A stretch of DNA of 14,533 bases from an uncultured Erysipelotrichaceae bacterium (GCA_902797105.1 CADBRL010000047.1:1-14533); one strand, 5' to 3'. Shown: positions 7,376-14,494, counted from the stretch's first letter. Program-made: numbers and translations. The notes: generated by a model not told the origin, from the letters alone.

Positions 7376-7510
7376 ATGGAAATTTTAAGTAATGAAAAAA
7401 TGGCAAATATTAATGGTGGTGGAAAAACTCTGTGGTTTATAATTGGTGGATTTGGAACCTTTTTACTTGGGTTTTTAAATGGATTTGTAAATCCTAAGAA
7501 ATGTAATTAA
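7376..7510 (+). CDS. Double-glycine-leader bacteriocin peptide 1
   Basis: A 44-residue precursor. Leader residues 1-15 (MEILSNEKMANINGG) fit the C39-substrate pattern: Gly at -1 and -2, Ile12 at -4, Met9 at -7 and Leu4 at -12. Cleavage after Gly15 would give a 29-residue core that is strongly hydrophobic, with Trp20, a glycine-rich stretch IIGGFGTFLLGFLNGF, a GxxxG motif at Gly32-Gly36, and a basic tail PKKCN with Cys43. This is typical of class II bacteriocins, and GxxxG is typical of the two-peptide class IIb type. AGGAGG at 7365-7370 is a strong ribosome binding site. The precursor is encoded directly after the accessory gene and before peptide 2, and the exporter upstream carries the matching protease. 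Confidence 0.88.
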   Translation: MEILSNEKMANINGGGKTLWFIIGGFGTFLLGFLNGFVNPKKCN

Positions 7511-7520
7511 GGAGGGTATT

Positions 7521-7682
7521 ATGATATTAGAAAAAGAAGAATTAGCACTTATTGATGGTGGAGGATTAACTGCAACATTTTTTAATTCACTAGCAAGACT
7601 TGGTAAAACTATTTATGATATAGGTTATGAAGTTGGTTCATCTGTCAGAAGACTTCTCGGAAGAACTTTATGTAAAATTTAA
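7521..7682 (+). CDS. Double-glycine-leader bacteriocin peptide 2
   Basis: A 53-residue precursor. Leader residues 1-14 (MILEKEELALIDGG) are canonical: Gly at -1 and -2, Ile11 at -4, Leu8 at -7, Glu7 at -8 and Leu3 at -12. The predicted 39-residue core is amphipathic and cationic, with net charge about +4 from its Lys/Arg minus Asp/Glu. It has a GxxxG motif at Gly35-Gly39 within IYDIGYEVGSS, a basic helix VRRLLGR, and a single Cys51 in the terminal LCKI. GGAGGG at 7511-7516 is the ribosome binding site. Peptides 1 and 2 have unlike cores but adjacent genes and matching leaders, so I infer the two halves of a class IIb bacteriocin. Two independent one-peptide bacteriocins are the alternative. 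Confidence 0.88.
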   Translation: MILEKEELALIDGGGLTATFFNSLARLGKTIYDIGYEVGSSVRRLLGRTLCKI

Positions 7683-7704
7683 AAAGGCTTTATGCCTTTT
7701 AGGT
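7682..7704 (+). terminator. Short Rho-independent terminator closing the bacteriocin operon
   Basis: Stem AAAAGGC (7682-7688) and GCCTTTT (7694-7700) with a five-base loop TTTAT; the T run is part of the right arm. It starts at the stop codon of peptide 2. The stem is short, so confidence is moderate. Confidence 0.6.
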
Positions 7705-7730
7705 ACAGATATTGTATTTACTTAAAATAA

Positions 7731-7745
7731 GCAATAATTTATTGC
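7731..7745. repeat. 15-bp palindrome GCAATAATTTATTGC
   Basis: Seven-base arms around a single central T, lying between the bacteriocin terminator and the promoter of the broken nuclease gene. The centre is too small for a good RNA hairpin, so a protein-binding site is more likely than a terminator. Function is unknown and it may be chance in AT-rich sequence. Confidence 0.35.
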
Positions 7746-7754
7746 AAAAATATA

Positions 7755-7784
7755 TTGACAATTTATATGGCCGTGTGTTATATT
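7755..7784 (+). promoter_or_regulatory. SigmaA-type promoter before the Rpn-like pseudogene
   Basis: TTGACA at 7755-7760 and TATATT at 7779-7784 are separated by 18 bp. Transcription would start near 7791, leaving a leader of about 65 bases with a small inverted repeat AGTAT/ATACT (7826-7830 and 7837-7841). AAAGG at 7846-7850 precedes the ATG at 7857. The promoter looks intact although the gene is broken. Confidence 0.65.
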
Positions 7785-7856
7785 GTAGCTGTACTAGAGT
7801 ATAAATTAAATTTATAAAAAAGGAAAGTATTAGGTGATACTAGGGAAAGGAATTTA

Positions 7857-8716
7857 ATGGGTAAATTTTATACATCTAAGTATGATAGACTTTTTAAAAA
7901 AATATTTTTCAAAGAAGAAGATCACGACTTACTTGAAGAATTAATTGAAGAAATAACCAAATTGGTAATACATGTTGAAAAAATAGTAAATTGTTAATTA
8001 CCAATAACAGATATTTTTGAAAAAGAAAAAAGGGTTGATGGGATAATAGATACTACGAAAGAGAGAATACATATGGAAATAAATAGCGATACAAAAGATT
8101 ACTATCGTATGCGTAACTTTCTATACTTTGCAGCAATAATGCTGAAGATATAAAACGTGGTAAAAACTATAATCCCAAGAAAAAATATATTCATATTTCG
8201 CTAGATTTTAGTGATAAAAATCATTTACAAAATATAACAAGGTATAGATGTTATGATGCAATTAATAAGGTTGCAACCGTTAAAAATATTACACTTTATT
8301 ATGTGAATGTGAATAGAATTAAAAATATTTGTAAAAATAATAACGATTTACAAAAAGAATATGCTTTGTTATATGCATTAGACCTAGACAAAAAAGAACT
8401 AATAGAATTTGCAGAAAGGACTGACAATAAAATGGTAAAGAAATACAAAGATGAAATAACAAAACTTAATGATGACACAATAGTAATCAAAGCTCTTACT
8501 TATGAAGAAGATCAAGAAATGCTAATGAACGCTATCAAAGAAGACTATTTGGAAGAAGGACATGAGATTGGAATTAAAGAAGGTCGTGAGATTGGAGTCA
8601 ACCAAACTAAGTTGGAAACTGCTAAAAAGCTTTTGGAGATGAATATGTCTCTAGATAACATAGTAAGCATAACTGGATTAGAAAAAGAAAAGTTATTGAA
8701 GTTAAAATATGAATGA
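7857..8716 (+). pseudogene. Broken Rpn-like PD-(D/E)XK nuclease family 'transposase' gene
   Basis: Once repaired, this encodes about 286 residues of the Rpn / PD-(D/E)XK nuclease-family transposase group (recombination-promoting nucleases). The N-terminus MGKFYTSKYDRLFKKIFF is typical. The nuclease core is RVDGIIDTTKERIHMEIN (Asp, then Glu-x-Asn where many members have Glu-x-Gln). The tail has the usual EEGHEIGIKEGREIG segment and a final helical ITGLEKEKLLKLKYE. Two lesions are seen. TAA at 7995-7997 interrupts NC-LPITDIFEKE in frame, most simply a GAA-to-TAA change. A one-base loss near 8135-8141 moves the reading from frame 3 (…NFLYFAAI) to frame 2 (AEDIKRGKNYNPKKK…). The GTG at 8303 is not a real start because similarity continues upstream. 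Such genes are common in AT-rich gut Firmicutes and are often degenerate. Confidence 0.88.
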
Positions 8717-8795
8717 TATAAATGGTATTTTTGCTTATTTTAAGGTAAATACTAACATAACTTTGCGAAAATAGTGCAAAATATGAAGAAAATTG

Positions 8796-8824
8796 TTGAT
8801 AATGCTTAAACCTGATGTTATAAT
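8796..8824 (+). promoter_or_regulatory. SigmaA promoter of rpsU-yqeY
   Basis: TTGATA at 8796-8801 and a perfect TATAAT at 8819-8824 with the ideal 17-bp spacer. Transcription would start near 8831, about 25 bases before the rpsU start. Confidence 0.8.
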
Positions 8825-8855
8825 ATTTATTGTAACAAGAAGGGAGGGAATGAAT

Positions 8856-9041
8856 TTGACAAAGGTAGTTGTACAAAATGGTAATGTTGATTTAGCATTA
8901 AAAAAGTTTAAAGCAAAAGTTGCAAGAAGTGGAGTCCCTTCTGAAATAAAGAAAAGAAAACATTATGAAAAATCAGGCGTTAGAAGAAGAAACGAAATAA
9001 AAGAAGGAATTAAAAACTCTCATAAAAGAAATCGAGGCTAA
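8856..9041 (+). CDS. rpsU: Small ribosomal subunit protein bS21
   Basis: bS21 is a basic 30S subunit protein involved in translation initiation. The sequence TKVVVQNGNVDLALKKFKAKVARSGVPSEIKKRKHYEKSGVRRR matches the family pattern (ALxxFKxxxxxxGxxxExxKRxxYEKPSxxRR), with a Lys/Arg-rich end; 61 residues is a normal length. I choose TTG 8856 as the start. The strong GGGAGGG at 8842-8848 is seven bases before TTG, the right spacing, but only one base before ATG 8850. From TTG the protein starts MTKVVV, like MSKTVV in B. subtilis. ATG 8850 would add two residues with poor spacing, and the longer upstream extension runs into the promoter. It is followed by yqeY, as in B. subtilis. Confidence 0.95.
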   Translation: MTKVVVQNGNVDLALKKFKAKVARSGVPSEIKKRKHYEKSGVRRRNEIKEGIKNSHKRNRG

Positions 9042-9043
9042 TT

Positions 9044-9490
9044 ATGTACGAAAAAATTAATGAAGATTTAAAAAATGCAATGAAAAGCAAAGATACATTT
9101 AAATTATCTGTGCTTAGAATGCTAAAAAGTGCTTTACAATTAGAACAAATATCTAAAAAACATGAACTAGATGATAATGAAATAGCTTCTGTTTTGAAAA
9201 AACAAGTTAAGGTAAGAAAAGACTCTTTAGAAGAATATAAAAAATATGATAAAGCTGATGAAGTTGCAAAACTTGAAGAAGAAATATCTGTTTTATCAGC
9301 TTATTTACCTGAAGAACTAAGTGAAGAAGAAATTGAAAAAATTGTTTTATCAGCTATAGATGAAATTAAACCTACAAGTATGAAGGACATGGGACTTGTA
9401 ATGAAAAAAGTAAATGAACTTCTAGTTGGAAAAAATGCTGATATGTCATTAGTTAGTAAACTTGTTAAAGAAAAAATAATGTTAAATTAA
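9044..9490 (+). CDS. yqeY: YqeY/GatB-tail domain protein
   Basis: A 148-residue protein of the YqeY family, related to the C-terminal tail domain of GatB and Glu-tRNA(Gln) amidotransferases and suspected to interact with tRNA; its exact role is not settled. Typical elements are the N-terminal helix YEKINEDLKNAMKSKDTFKLSVLRMLKSAL, then VLKKQVKVRKDSLEEYKKYDKADEVAKLEEEISVLSAYLPEELSEEEI, and the end SMKDMGLVMKKVNELLVGKNADMSLVSKLVKEKI. The full family length is present. ATG 9044 is two bases after the rpsU stop, and its ribosome binding site GAGG (9034-9037) lies inside the end of rpsU, so the two genes form one operon closed by the terminator at 9491. Confidence 0.95.
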   Translation: MYEKINEDLKNAMKSKDTFKLSVLRMLKSALQLEQISKKHELDDNEIASVLKKQVKVRKDSLEEYKKYDKADEVAKLEEEISVLSAYLPEELSEEEIEKIVLSAIDEIKPTSMKDMGLVMKKVNELLVGKNADMSLVSKLVKEKIMLN

Positions 9491-9529
9491 AAATAATCAT
9501 ATGGTTTTAGGCCATATGATTATTTTTTT
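9491..9529. terminator. Strong, probably bidirectional Rho-independent terminator
   Basis: A perfect 14-bp stem (9491-9504 and 9512-9525, core ATCATATGG/CCATATGAT) with a seven-base loop and a run of seven T at 9523-9529. It starts at the yqeY stop. On the minus strand the hairpin is followed by a partial T run (ATTATTTTTAATTT), so it can also serve the converging germination operon. Confidence 0.92.
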
Positions 9530-9711
9530 AAACTAGTTTTGTCGTTATCTTTTTCAATGTTTTTCAAAGCATATTCACAAGCTTGAATTACAAATTTTGA
9601 AAAGGTAACATTAGTATTATTTAATTCTTCCTCTATTCTATTAATAAGTGGAAGAGGAAATCTTATCGTTTTATTTTCAGTTTCTTTTCTTTCAAAACAA
9701 AATAATAAAAT
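9520..9711 (-). pseudogene. Ribbon-helix-helix (Arc/CopG-like) gene remnant without a start codon
   Basis: On the minus strand a frame open from about 9726 to TAA at 9520-9522 encodes ERKETENKTIRFPLPLINRI followed by an amphipathic helix and TFSKFVIQACEYALKNI. This is the ribbon-helix-helix layout of small Arc/CopG-like DNA-binding proteins: strand KTIRFPLP, helix A, helix B, then a short charged tail. No ATG, GTG or TTG start exists in this frame; upstream codons read AGSYILLFCFE back to a stop at 9727-9729. An ATT at 9709-9711 behind AGG is only a remote possibility. A neighbouring frame has TTG AAA GAA AAG AAA, which would suit a normal N-terminus after a one-base shift, so I infer a start-damaged gene. 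Its stop lies in the yqeY terminator stem. Confidence 0.6.
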
Positions 9712-9732
9712 ATATGAACCTGCAGTTTAAAT

Positions 9733-10740
9733 CTATTTACTTGCTAGCTTCTTTATGCTAAACAATAAAATAAATATTATTATAAAACCACAGCATATAT
9801 ATGGAAAAACATTATATAAAATCATGGTATTATAAAAATTGTTAGAAAAATAAGTATTTACTATATAAAGGATACCAAAAGATATTAAAAATGGTACTAT
9901 GTTGTTTTTAATATTTATGGTTTCTTTTATTTTAAGAATAAATATGCTTAAGGAAATTAATAGATCAAAGAACCAATTAATACATATAAAGTTTTCTATA
10001 TTTTCAATAAATCTTAAGAACTTAATTCTCCTTAGTATTGTATATTCAGGATAACTATAAACATTTATCATTTCTCCCAGAATTAGACTAATTGTGAATG
10101 CTATCATAATCAAAGTACATGAAGAAAGTAAATAATATTTTAAACTAGATTTAAATTCTAGTTTTTCATTTATCAAGATAAATATTGGACTTGTTGATAT
10201 TACGGCGTATATTAATGATGCCCTAAATATTGAGGTTGTTTTAACAGCTAAAACAGGAAATAAATTATCATAATGAAATTCATTAGTTAAAAGAAGTGTT
10301 TTTAAAATAATTATAAATAGACTAAAAAATATTAATACAAATGCCACATTATAAATACCTTTTATTTTTTTTGATGCTAGGTATGAGGCTAGTAGTAAAA
10401 ATGGTAAACATGATACAAGTGATGGAGTAAATGGTAGAAAATATGAATATAAGAATCCAGATAAAATAACAAATAAAATGAGTAAATTAAATAGAATATA
10501 TATTAAAAATATAAGTTTTATAATAATATTTAAAAAGGTATTTTTCTTGATATATTCTTTGAAAGAAACATCAGAAGAAACTTTGTTAATTAAGAAAAGA
10601 ATTATAATTCCAATTAGGGTTCCTAGAATAAATGCTATACAGGTATCTGTATTACTTAGTTCACATATTCTAGCAAAGCCACCGCCTAGAAATAGAAAGT
10701 GGGCTAAAAAGTAAATAAATAAATTAGTGTTTTTTTTCAT
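9733..10740 (-). CDS. Spore germinant receptor subunit B (GerAB/GerKB family)
   Basis: This is the integral membrane subunit of a GerA-type nutrient receptor, belonging to the APC amino-acid-permease superfamily and thought to bind the germinant in the spore inner membrane. The 335-residue sequence is almost wholly hydrophobic, with about ten membrane segments. Family-like elements are LFPVLAVKTTSIFRASLIYAV in the middle and SYPEYTILRRIKFLRFIENIENFICINWFF, the counterpart of the conserved region with a Glu and Trp ahead of the last segments. It is slightly shorter than the usual ~365 residues. It is the last gene of the A-C-B operon; its ATG overlaps the end of the C-subunit gene by four bases. 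The gerK-like gene order suggests, but does not prove, the GerK subgroup. Confidence 0.9.
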   Translation of the reverse strand: MKKNTNLFIYFLAHFLFLGGGFARICELSNTDTCIAFILGTLIGIIILFLINKVSSDVSFKEYIKKNTFLNIIIKLIFLIYILFNLLILFVILSGFLYSYFLPFTPSLVSCLPFLLLASYLASKKIKGIYNVAFVLIFFSLFIIILKTLLLTNEFHYDNLFPVLAVKTTSIFRASLIYAVISTSPIFILINEKLEFKSSLKYYLLSSCTLIMIAFTISLILGEMINVYSYPEYTILRRIKFLRFIENIENFICINWFFDLLISLSIFILKIKETINIKNNIVPFLISFGILYIVNTYFSNNFYNTMILYNVFPYICCGFIIIFILLFSIKKLASK

Positions 10741-11813
10741 GATGCTTTTTCCACCTCGTATATTAGTCCTTTTTTGTTTATATAAAAATTAATATTAGAT
10801 TTTATGTCTAGTTTTTGCCAATAGTCTTTATCTTTTTTTCTTGTCTTTTTATAATATTTTTCTGAAAGCCCTAGAATATCACTGCCACTTTCTTGAATAA
10901 CTTTCACAAATTCTTGTAATTTATCATTTAATAATCTACTGAAGTTATTATCTAATTTTTCTAAATTGTCTTTATTTCTAATATTAAATTTAGGATCGTT
11001 ATCAAGTATTCTTCCCATTAAATTACCTTTAATATTTATAACTCCATTTTCTATAGAACTATCTAGTTTTCCATTGTTTACTGCAACTGTAAAACTTAAA
11101 TCATCATACTTTATCGTAAAAGTAGGTCTATCAAATTCATCTTTTAAAAGATTATATAGTTTTACATAATCATTATCAAGTATATCTTTATAATCATAGT
11201 CTTTAAATATTGTCATACCACTTATTATAAATTCATTTTCTTGTAAATCTATATTAGAAAAACAAGTATCTATTCCAAATGTTGTTACTTCTTCAACTAT
11301 TTCATCAAATTTTTTTTGTACATTTGTATTTGAAGAATAGCTTACATTTTCTAGTAAACTTGTTATGGCATTACTTGCAACAGGATTTTCATCTGTAGTA
11401 TTGTTAAGTAGCATATCTGGTTTTGTATTCATTGAAGATATAACATAGAAATTTTCCCTGAAATAAGTATTTCTTAAGAATAAGTCTATAATATTATCAA
11501 ATTTGTTTTGAACTATGGTATCACTTAATACCATAAGTTTTATATGATTAAAAAGTGGGACTTTAGCAAGTTTATCTGCAGCATTTTCAATGGCGCTTGT
11601 TAAGGTATCACCTGAGCCAACTCTAGTATAAGATGTTATTTTTGAAGAGCTTTTATCTATTTTATCATTTAAAACTTCTAATGTTATAATGTACATATCA
11701 TTGTTATAATCTACACCAATAGCACTTATAATAGCTAAATCATTTATTTCTTTGTAATCGTAACAACCGGTGCAAGTAAAAAGCAAAATAATTAAAATTA
11801 GTATTTTTTTCAT
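10737..11813 (-). CDS. Spore germinant receptor lipoprotein subunit C (GerAC/GerKC family)
   Basis: This is the lipoprotein subunit of the germinant receptor, held on the outer face of the spore inner membrane. The signal sequence MKKILILIILLFTCTGC ends at lipobox Cys17 (CTGC), and the next residues YDYKEINDLAIISAIGVDYNN are the classic GerC start (CWD..EI..L.I...IGID). The C-terminal region with ISGMTIFKDYDY, FSRLLNDKLQEFVKVIQESGSDILGLSEKYYK and INFYINKKGLI matches the last conserved domain of the family. At 358 residues it is close to full length. Its ATG overlaps the A-subunit stop (ATGA, 11810-11813), so the subunits are translationally coupled. It probably needs diacylglyceryl transfer by Lgt, which lies outside this window. 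Confidence 0.93.
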   Translation of the reverse strand: MKKILILIILLFTCTGCYDYKEINDLAIISAIGVDYNNDMYIITLEVLNDKIDKSSSKITSYTRVGSGDTLTSAIENAADKLAKVPLFNHIKLMVLSDTIVQNKFDNIIDLFLRNTYFRENFYVISSMNTKPDMLLNNTTDENPVASNAITSLLENVSYSSNTNVQKKFDEIVEEVTTFGIDTCFSNIDLQENEFIISGMTIFKDYDYKDILDNDYVKLYNLLKDEFDRPTFTIKYDDLSFTVAVNNGKLDSSIENGVINIKGNLMGRILDNDPKFNIRNKDNLEKLDNNFSRLLNDKLQEFVKVIQESGSDILGLSEKYYKKTRKKDKDYWQKLDIKSNINFYINKKGLIYEVEKAS

Positions 11814-13234
11814 AAGTCCTCCGTTTGTTTAATAATGTTTGTATGAGTAAATAAAGTACTTCTTCTTGTATCTTTTTTTAATGCTTTCTTTAAGACTGTA
11901 CTATTAAAGTATTCTTTATTATATGGAGATATCGGGGCAAAGTACGGTTTATTAAATGAAGTGGTACTTGTTGTGTAAATTAAAAAGTAAAATATACCTA
12001 AGGTAATACCATATAAACCAAATAAGCCAGCAAGTAAAATGAAAATGGCTCTAAAAAATCTTAAGGCGTTATTTATTTCAATTGTGGTAAAGGTAAGACT
12101 TGATATAAAGGTTATGGCAATAACTATAATTGTTATAGGTGAGGCAATGCCTGCAGAAACTGATGCTTCACCTAAAACTATGGCTCCGAGTATGGATATG
12201 GCTGCCCCATAATTTGATGGAAATCTTAAATCACTTTCTCTTAAAATTTCACAAACAAATAGCATAATTAAAGTTTCAATAATTGCGGGAAATGGAACCC
12301 CACCACGTTGGATAGCAAAATTTAATAATAGATTTGTGGGTATTGTTTCTTGGTTATAATTCATAACAGCTATGTATATTGCTGGTGCCATCATTGATAT
12401 TAAAAAAGCACTAATTCTAAGAATTTTTATAAAATTAACATTTTTACTTTTGTTATAATTATCTATTACAGGATTAACAAAATCTATGAAAAAAGCAGGA
12501 ACAATTAAAACAAATGGAGTAGTATCAACCACAATAGCAATTTTTCCTTCTAAAAGAGCTGTTGCAACTATATCAGGTCTTTCAGTTTGAACATAAGTGG
12601 GATAAACACTATTATTTTCTTCCTCAAGCAAAAAACCAATCGATGATGAGTCAACAATTCCATCAATATCAATAGTATCAAGTTTTTCTAAAATATTATC
12701 TACCAGTTTTTTATCAGCTATATCTTCAAAATAAAGAACACTTATATTAGTTAAGGTTTTTCTACCTATTGTTCTATTTTCAGTTTTTAAAGTACTAGAT
12801 TTAATTCTTCTTTTAATGAGTCCAATATTTATTTGAATATTTTCAGTAAATGCATCTTTGGGTCCATTAATAGATGACTCAACTTTACTATCCGATACAG
12901 CTCTATTAATATCAGCTCTTGTTTCTACAGCTATAATCTTATTGTCTATTATTACTAAACTAAAACCATTAGTTAAGTAAAACTCACATTCATCAGTATT
13001 TTTAATATCTATTGTATTCGGTGCAGCAATAAATGAAGCAATATTTCCTTTAGTGATATTGTCCTTTTCTAAAATTAAATTTTTTAAGATATAATCATTT
13101 ACTTTATCACTACTTGATACAGTTTCTAGATATGCAATATAGATTTTTTTAAATATATTAATAGTAATACTTTTAATTACTAAGTCAGGACTTTTATTAA
13201 ATTCATTTTTAAGCCTATTTATAATTTTATTCAT
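11810..13234 (-). CDS. Spore germinant receptor subunit A (GerAA/GerKA family)
   Basis: This is the A subunit of a GerA-type receptor. It has a large hydrophilic N-terminal half (about 1-235) in two lobes and a C-terminal half with several membrane segments (about 240-420). Family motifs are GPKDAFTENIQINIGLIKRRI (124-144), ERPDIVATALLEGKIAIVVDTTPFVLIVP (218-246), QRGGVPFPAIIETLIM (309-324), and FPSNYGAAISILGAIVLGEASVSAGIASP (338-366), plus the terminal PYFAPISPYNK. The N-terminus is encoded by ATG at 13232-13234 with a GGTGAT ribosome binding site (minus strand, 13239-13244). At 474 residues it is normal. It is the first gene of the A-C-B operon and is transcribed away from the rRNA methyltransferase gene. 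In known spore formers such operons are expressed in the forespore under sigmaG. Confidence 0.95.
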   Translation of the reverse strand: MNKIINRLKNEFNKSPDLVIKSITINIFKKIYIAYLETVSSSDKVNDYILKNLILEKDNITKGNIASFIAAPNTIDIKNTDECEFYLTNGFSLVIIDNKIIAVETRADINRAVSDSKVESSINGPKDAFTENIQINIGLIKRRIKSSTLKTENRTIGRKTLTNISVLYFEDIADKKLVDNILEKLDTIDIDGIVDSSSIGFLLEEENNSVYPTYVQTERPDIVATALLEGKIAIVVDTTPFVLIVPAFFIDFVNPVIDNYNKSKNVNFIKILRISAFLISMMAPAIYIAVMNYNQETIPTNLLLNFAIQRGGVPFPAIIETLIMLFVCEILRESDLRFPSNYGAAISILGAIVLGEASVSAGIASPITIIVIAITFISSLTFTTIEINNALRFFRAIFILLAGLFGLYGITLGIFYFLIYTTSTTSFNKPYFAPISPYNKEYFNSTVLKKALKKDTRRSTLFTHTNIIKQTEDL

Positions 13235-13249
13235 CTAGATCACCATTTA

Positions 13250-13278
13250 TAATATTTACCAAATAGTGGTATTTATGC
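13250..13278 (-). promoter_or_regulatory. Possible sigmaG-like promoter of the germination operon
   Basis: On the minus strand GCATA (plus 13274-13278) fits the forespore sigmaG -35 pattern GHATR. It is followed after exactly 17 bp by AATATTA (plus 13250-13256), which matches the -10 pattern CATNHTA at six of seven positions. The start site would be near 13243, very close to the ribosome binding site, which weakens the call. Confidence 0.3.
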
Positions 13279-13284
13279 TAAAAT
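13255..13284 (+). promoter_or_regulatory. Possible sigmaA promoter of the rRNA methyltransferase gene
   Basis: TTTACC (13255-13260) and TAAAAT (13279-13284) with an 18-bp spacer, overlapping the divergent germination promoter region. The start site would be near 13291, which excludes ATG 13283 and leaves ATG 13301 as the likely start codon. Confidence 0.35.
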
Positions 13285-13300
13285 GTTGTTAGTGATGTTT

Positions 13301-14494
13301 ATGAAAGTTGAGATTTTAAGATTTGATGATTTTGGACGAGGCATTTGTTATGTAAATGATAAGGTTACTTTTGTACCGTTTAGTATGCCCGGAGATGTAT
13401 TAGAAATAGAGATAACAAAGGGAAAGAAAAATTATAATGAAGGCAAAATAGTAAAAATAATAAAACCTTCAAAAAATAGAGTAGTACCGTCATGCCCTTA
13501 TTTTGGTGTATGTGGTGGTTGTGCATATCAAATGCTTCAATATGATGATAGTATTTTAGAAAAACAAAATAATGTTATAAATTATTTTAAAAAGAATGGT
13601 CTTTTAATAAAACCAAATATAATTAAAAATGATATTCCTTATAACTATAGAAATAAAATTACTTTAAAAATAGTAAATAAAAAAATAGGTTATTTTAAAA
13701 GTAGTAGTCATGATATCGTAGAAATTAATAAGTGTCTTCTTGCAGAAAATAAAATAAATGAAGTGATTAAATTAATGCCAAGTTTAAATATAGTAAATGG
13801 TGAAGTTATTATAAGATGTAATTATAAAGATGAAGTTCTTATAATAATTAATACAAATGATAAAATAGATATATCTAAAATTAAAGATATAAAAGACTTA
13901 AAAGGTATTATTTTAAATAATAAAACTATTTATGGAGATAACTATTTTATCGAAGAAGTAAATGATATTAAATATAATGTAGCTTATGATGCTTTTTTTC
14001 AAGTAAATAGATTAGTGTGCGGAAAGATGTTTAAAATAGCTCAAAATTTTGTAAATGTTGATGACATAGTATTAGATTTATATTCAGGTGTTGGAACATT
14101 AGGTCTTAGTGCTGCCACAAAAGCTAGAAAAGTCGTGGGTGTTGAAATAAATAAAAATGCTGTAGATAATGCAAATTTAAATGCTAAGCTAAATAATTTA
14201 ACAAATGCTAAATTTATTTATAGTGATGCTGGAAGTATAAAAAATTTAGAATTAAACTTTAATAAATTAATTGTTGATCCACCGAGAGCTGGCTTAAGTA
14301 AGGATACTATTAATTTTATAAAAGAAAGATTACCAGAAGAAATAATGTATATTTCATGTGACTATCATACGCAAGTAAGAGATTTGAAATTACTTGATGA
14401 TTATGAAATAATAGATTCATATGTTTGTGATTTATTTTCTTATACTTATCATGCTGAAAGTATTGTTAGTTTAAAACTTAAAAGTGTTAGATAA
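13301..14494 (+). CDS. rlmD: 23S rRNA (uracil-C5)-methyltransferase, RlmD/RlmCD type
   Basis: A SAM-dependent methyltransferase of the TrmA/RumA family that makes 5-methyluridine in 23S rRNA (U1939, and also U747 in Firmicutes RlmCD enzymes). From ATG 13301 it has a TRAM domain (1-57, EILRFDDFGRGICYVNDKV). Iron-sulfur ligands Cys65, Cys71 and Cys74 lie in SCPYFGVCGGC, with Cys145 as the fourth. The SAM motif VLDLYSGVGTLGLSAA spans 257-272, DPPRAGLS lies at 326-333, the nucleophile is Cys353 in YISCDYHTQVRDL, and the likely general base is Glu386. All key residues are present. ATG 13283 would add six residues (MLLVMF) but overlaps the putative -10, and 13301 is where family proteins usually start. 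No strong ribosome binding site is seen. It is divergent from the germination operon. Confidence 0.93.
   Translation: MKVEILRFDDFGRGICYVNDKVTFVPFSMPGDVLEIEITKGKKNYNEGKIVKIIKPSKNRVVPSCPYFGVCGGCAYQMLQYDDSILEKQNNVINYFKKNGLLIKPNIIKNDIPYNYRNKITLKIVNKKIGYFKSSSHDIVEINKCLLAENKINEVIKLMPSLNIVNGEVIIRCNYKDEVLIIINTNDKIDISKIKDIKDLKGIILNNKTIYGDNYFIEEVNDIKYNVAYDAFFQVNRLVCGKMFKIAQNFVNVDDIVLDLYSGVGTLGLSAATKARKVVGVEINKNAVDNANLNAKLNNLTNAKFIYSDAGSIKNLELNFNKLIVDPPRAGLSKDTINFIKERLPEEIMYISCDYHTQVRDLKLLDDYEIIDSYVCDLFSYTYHAESIVSLKLKSVR

Noticed and set aside
7731..7745. Palindrome GCAATAATTTATTGC read as a terminator
   Set aside because: A one-base centre gives a poor RNA hairpin and no T run follows; kept only as a palindrome.
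8303..8716. Stand-alone gene starting at GTG 8303
   Set aside because: The protein similarity runs upstream to 8141 in the same frame and then, across a frameshift, to 7857, so it is the tail of a broken gene.
8793..8855. Longer N-terminus for bS21
   Set aside because: The extra codons overlap the -35/-10 promoter and have no family similarity; the ribosome binding site points to TTG 8856.
10478..11169. Plus-strand ORFs opposite the germination operon
   Set aside because: Shadows of the B- and C-subunit genes without ribosome binding sites or family similarity.
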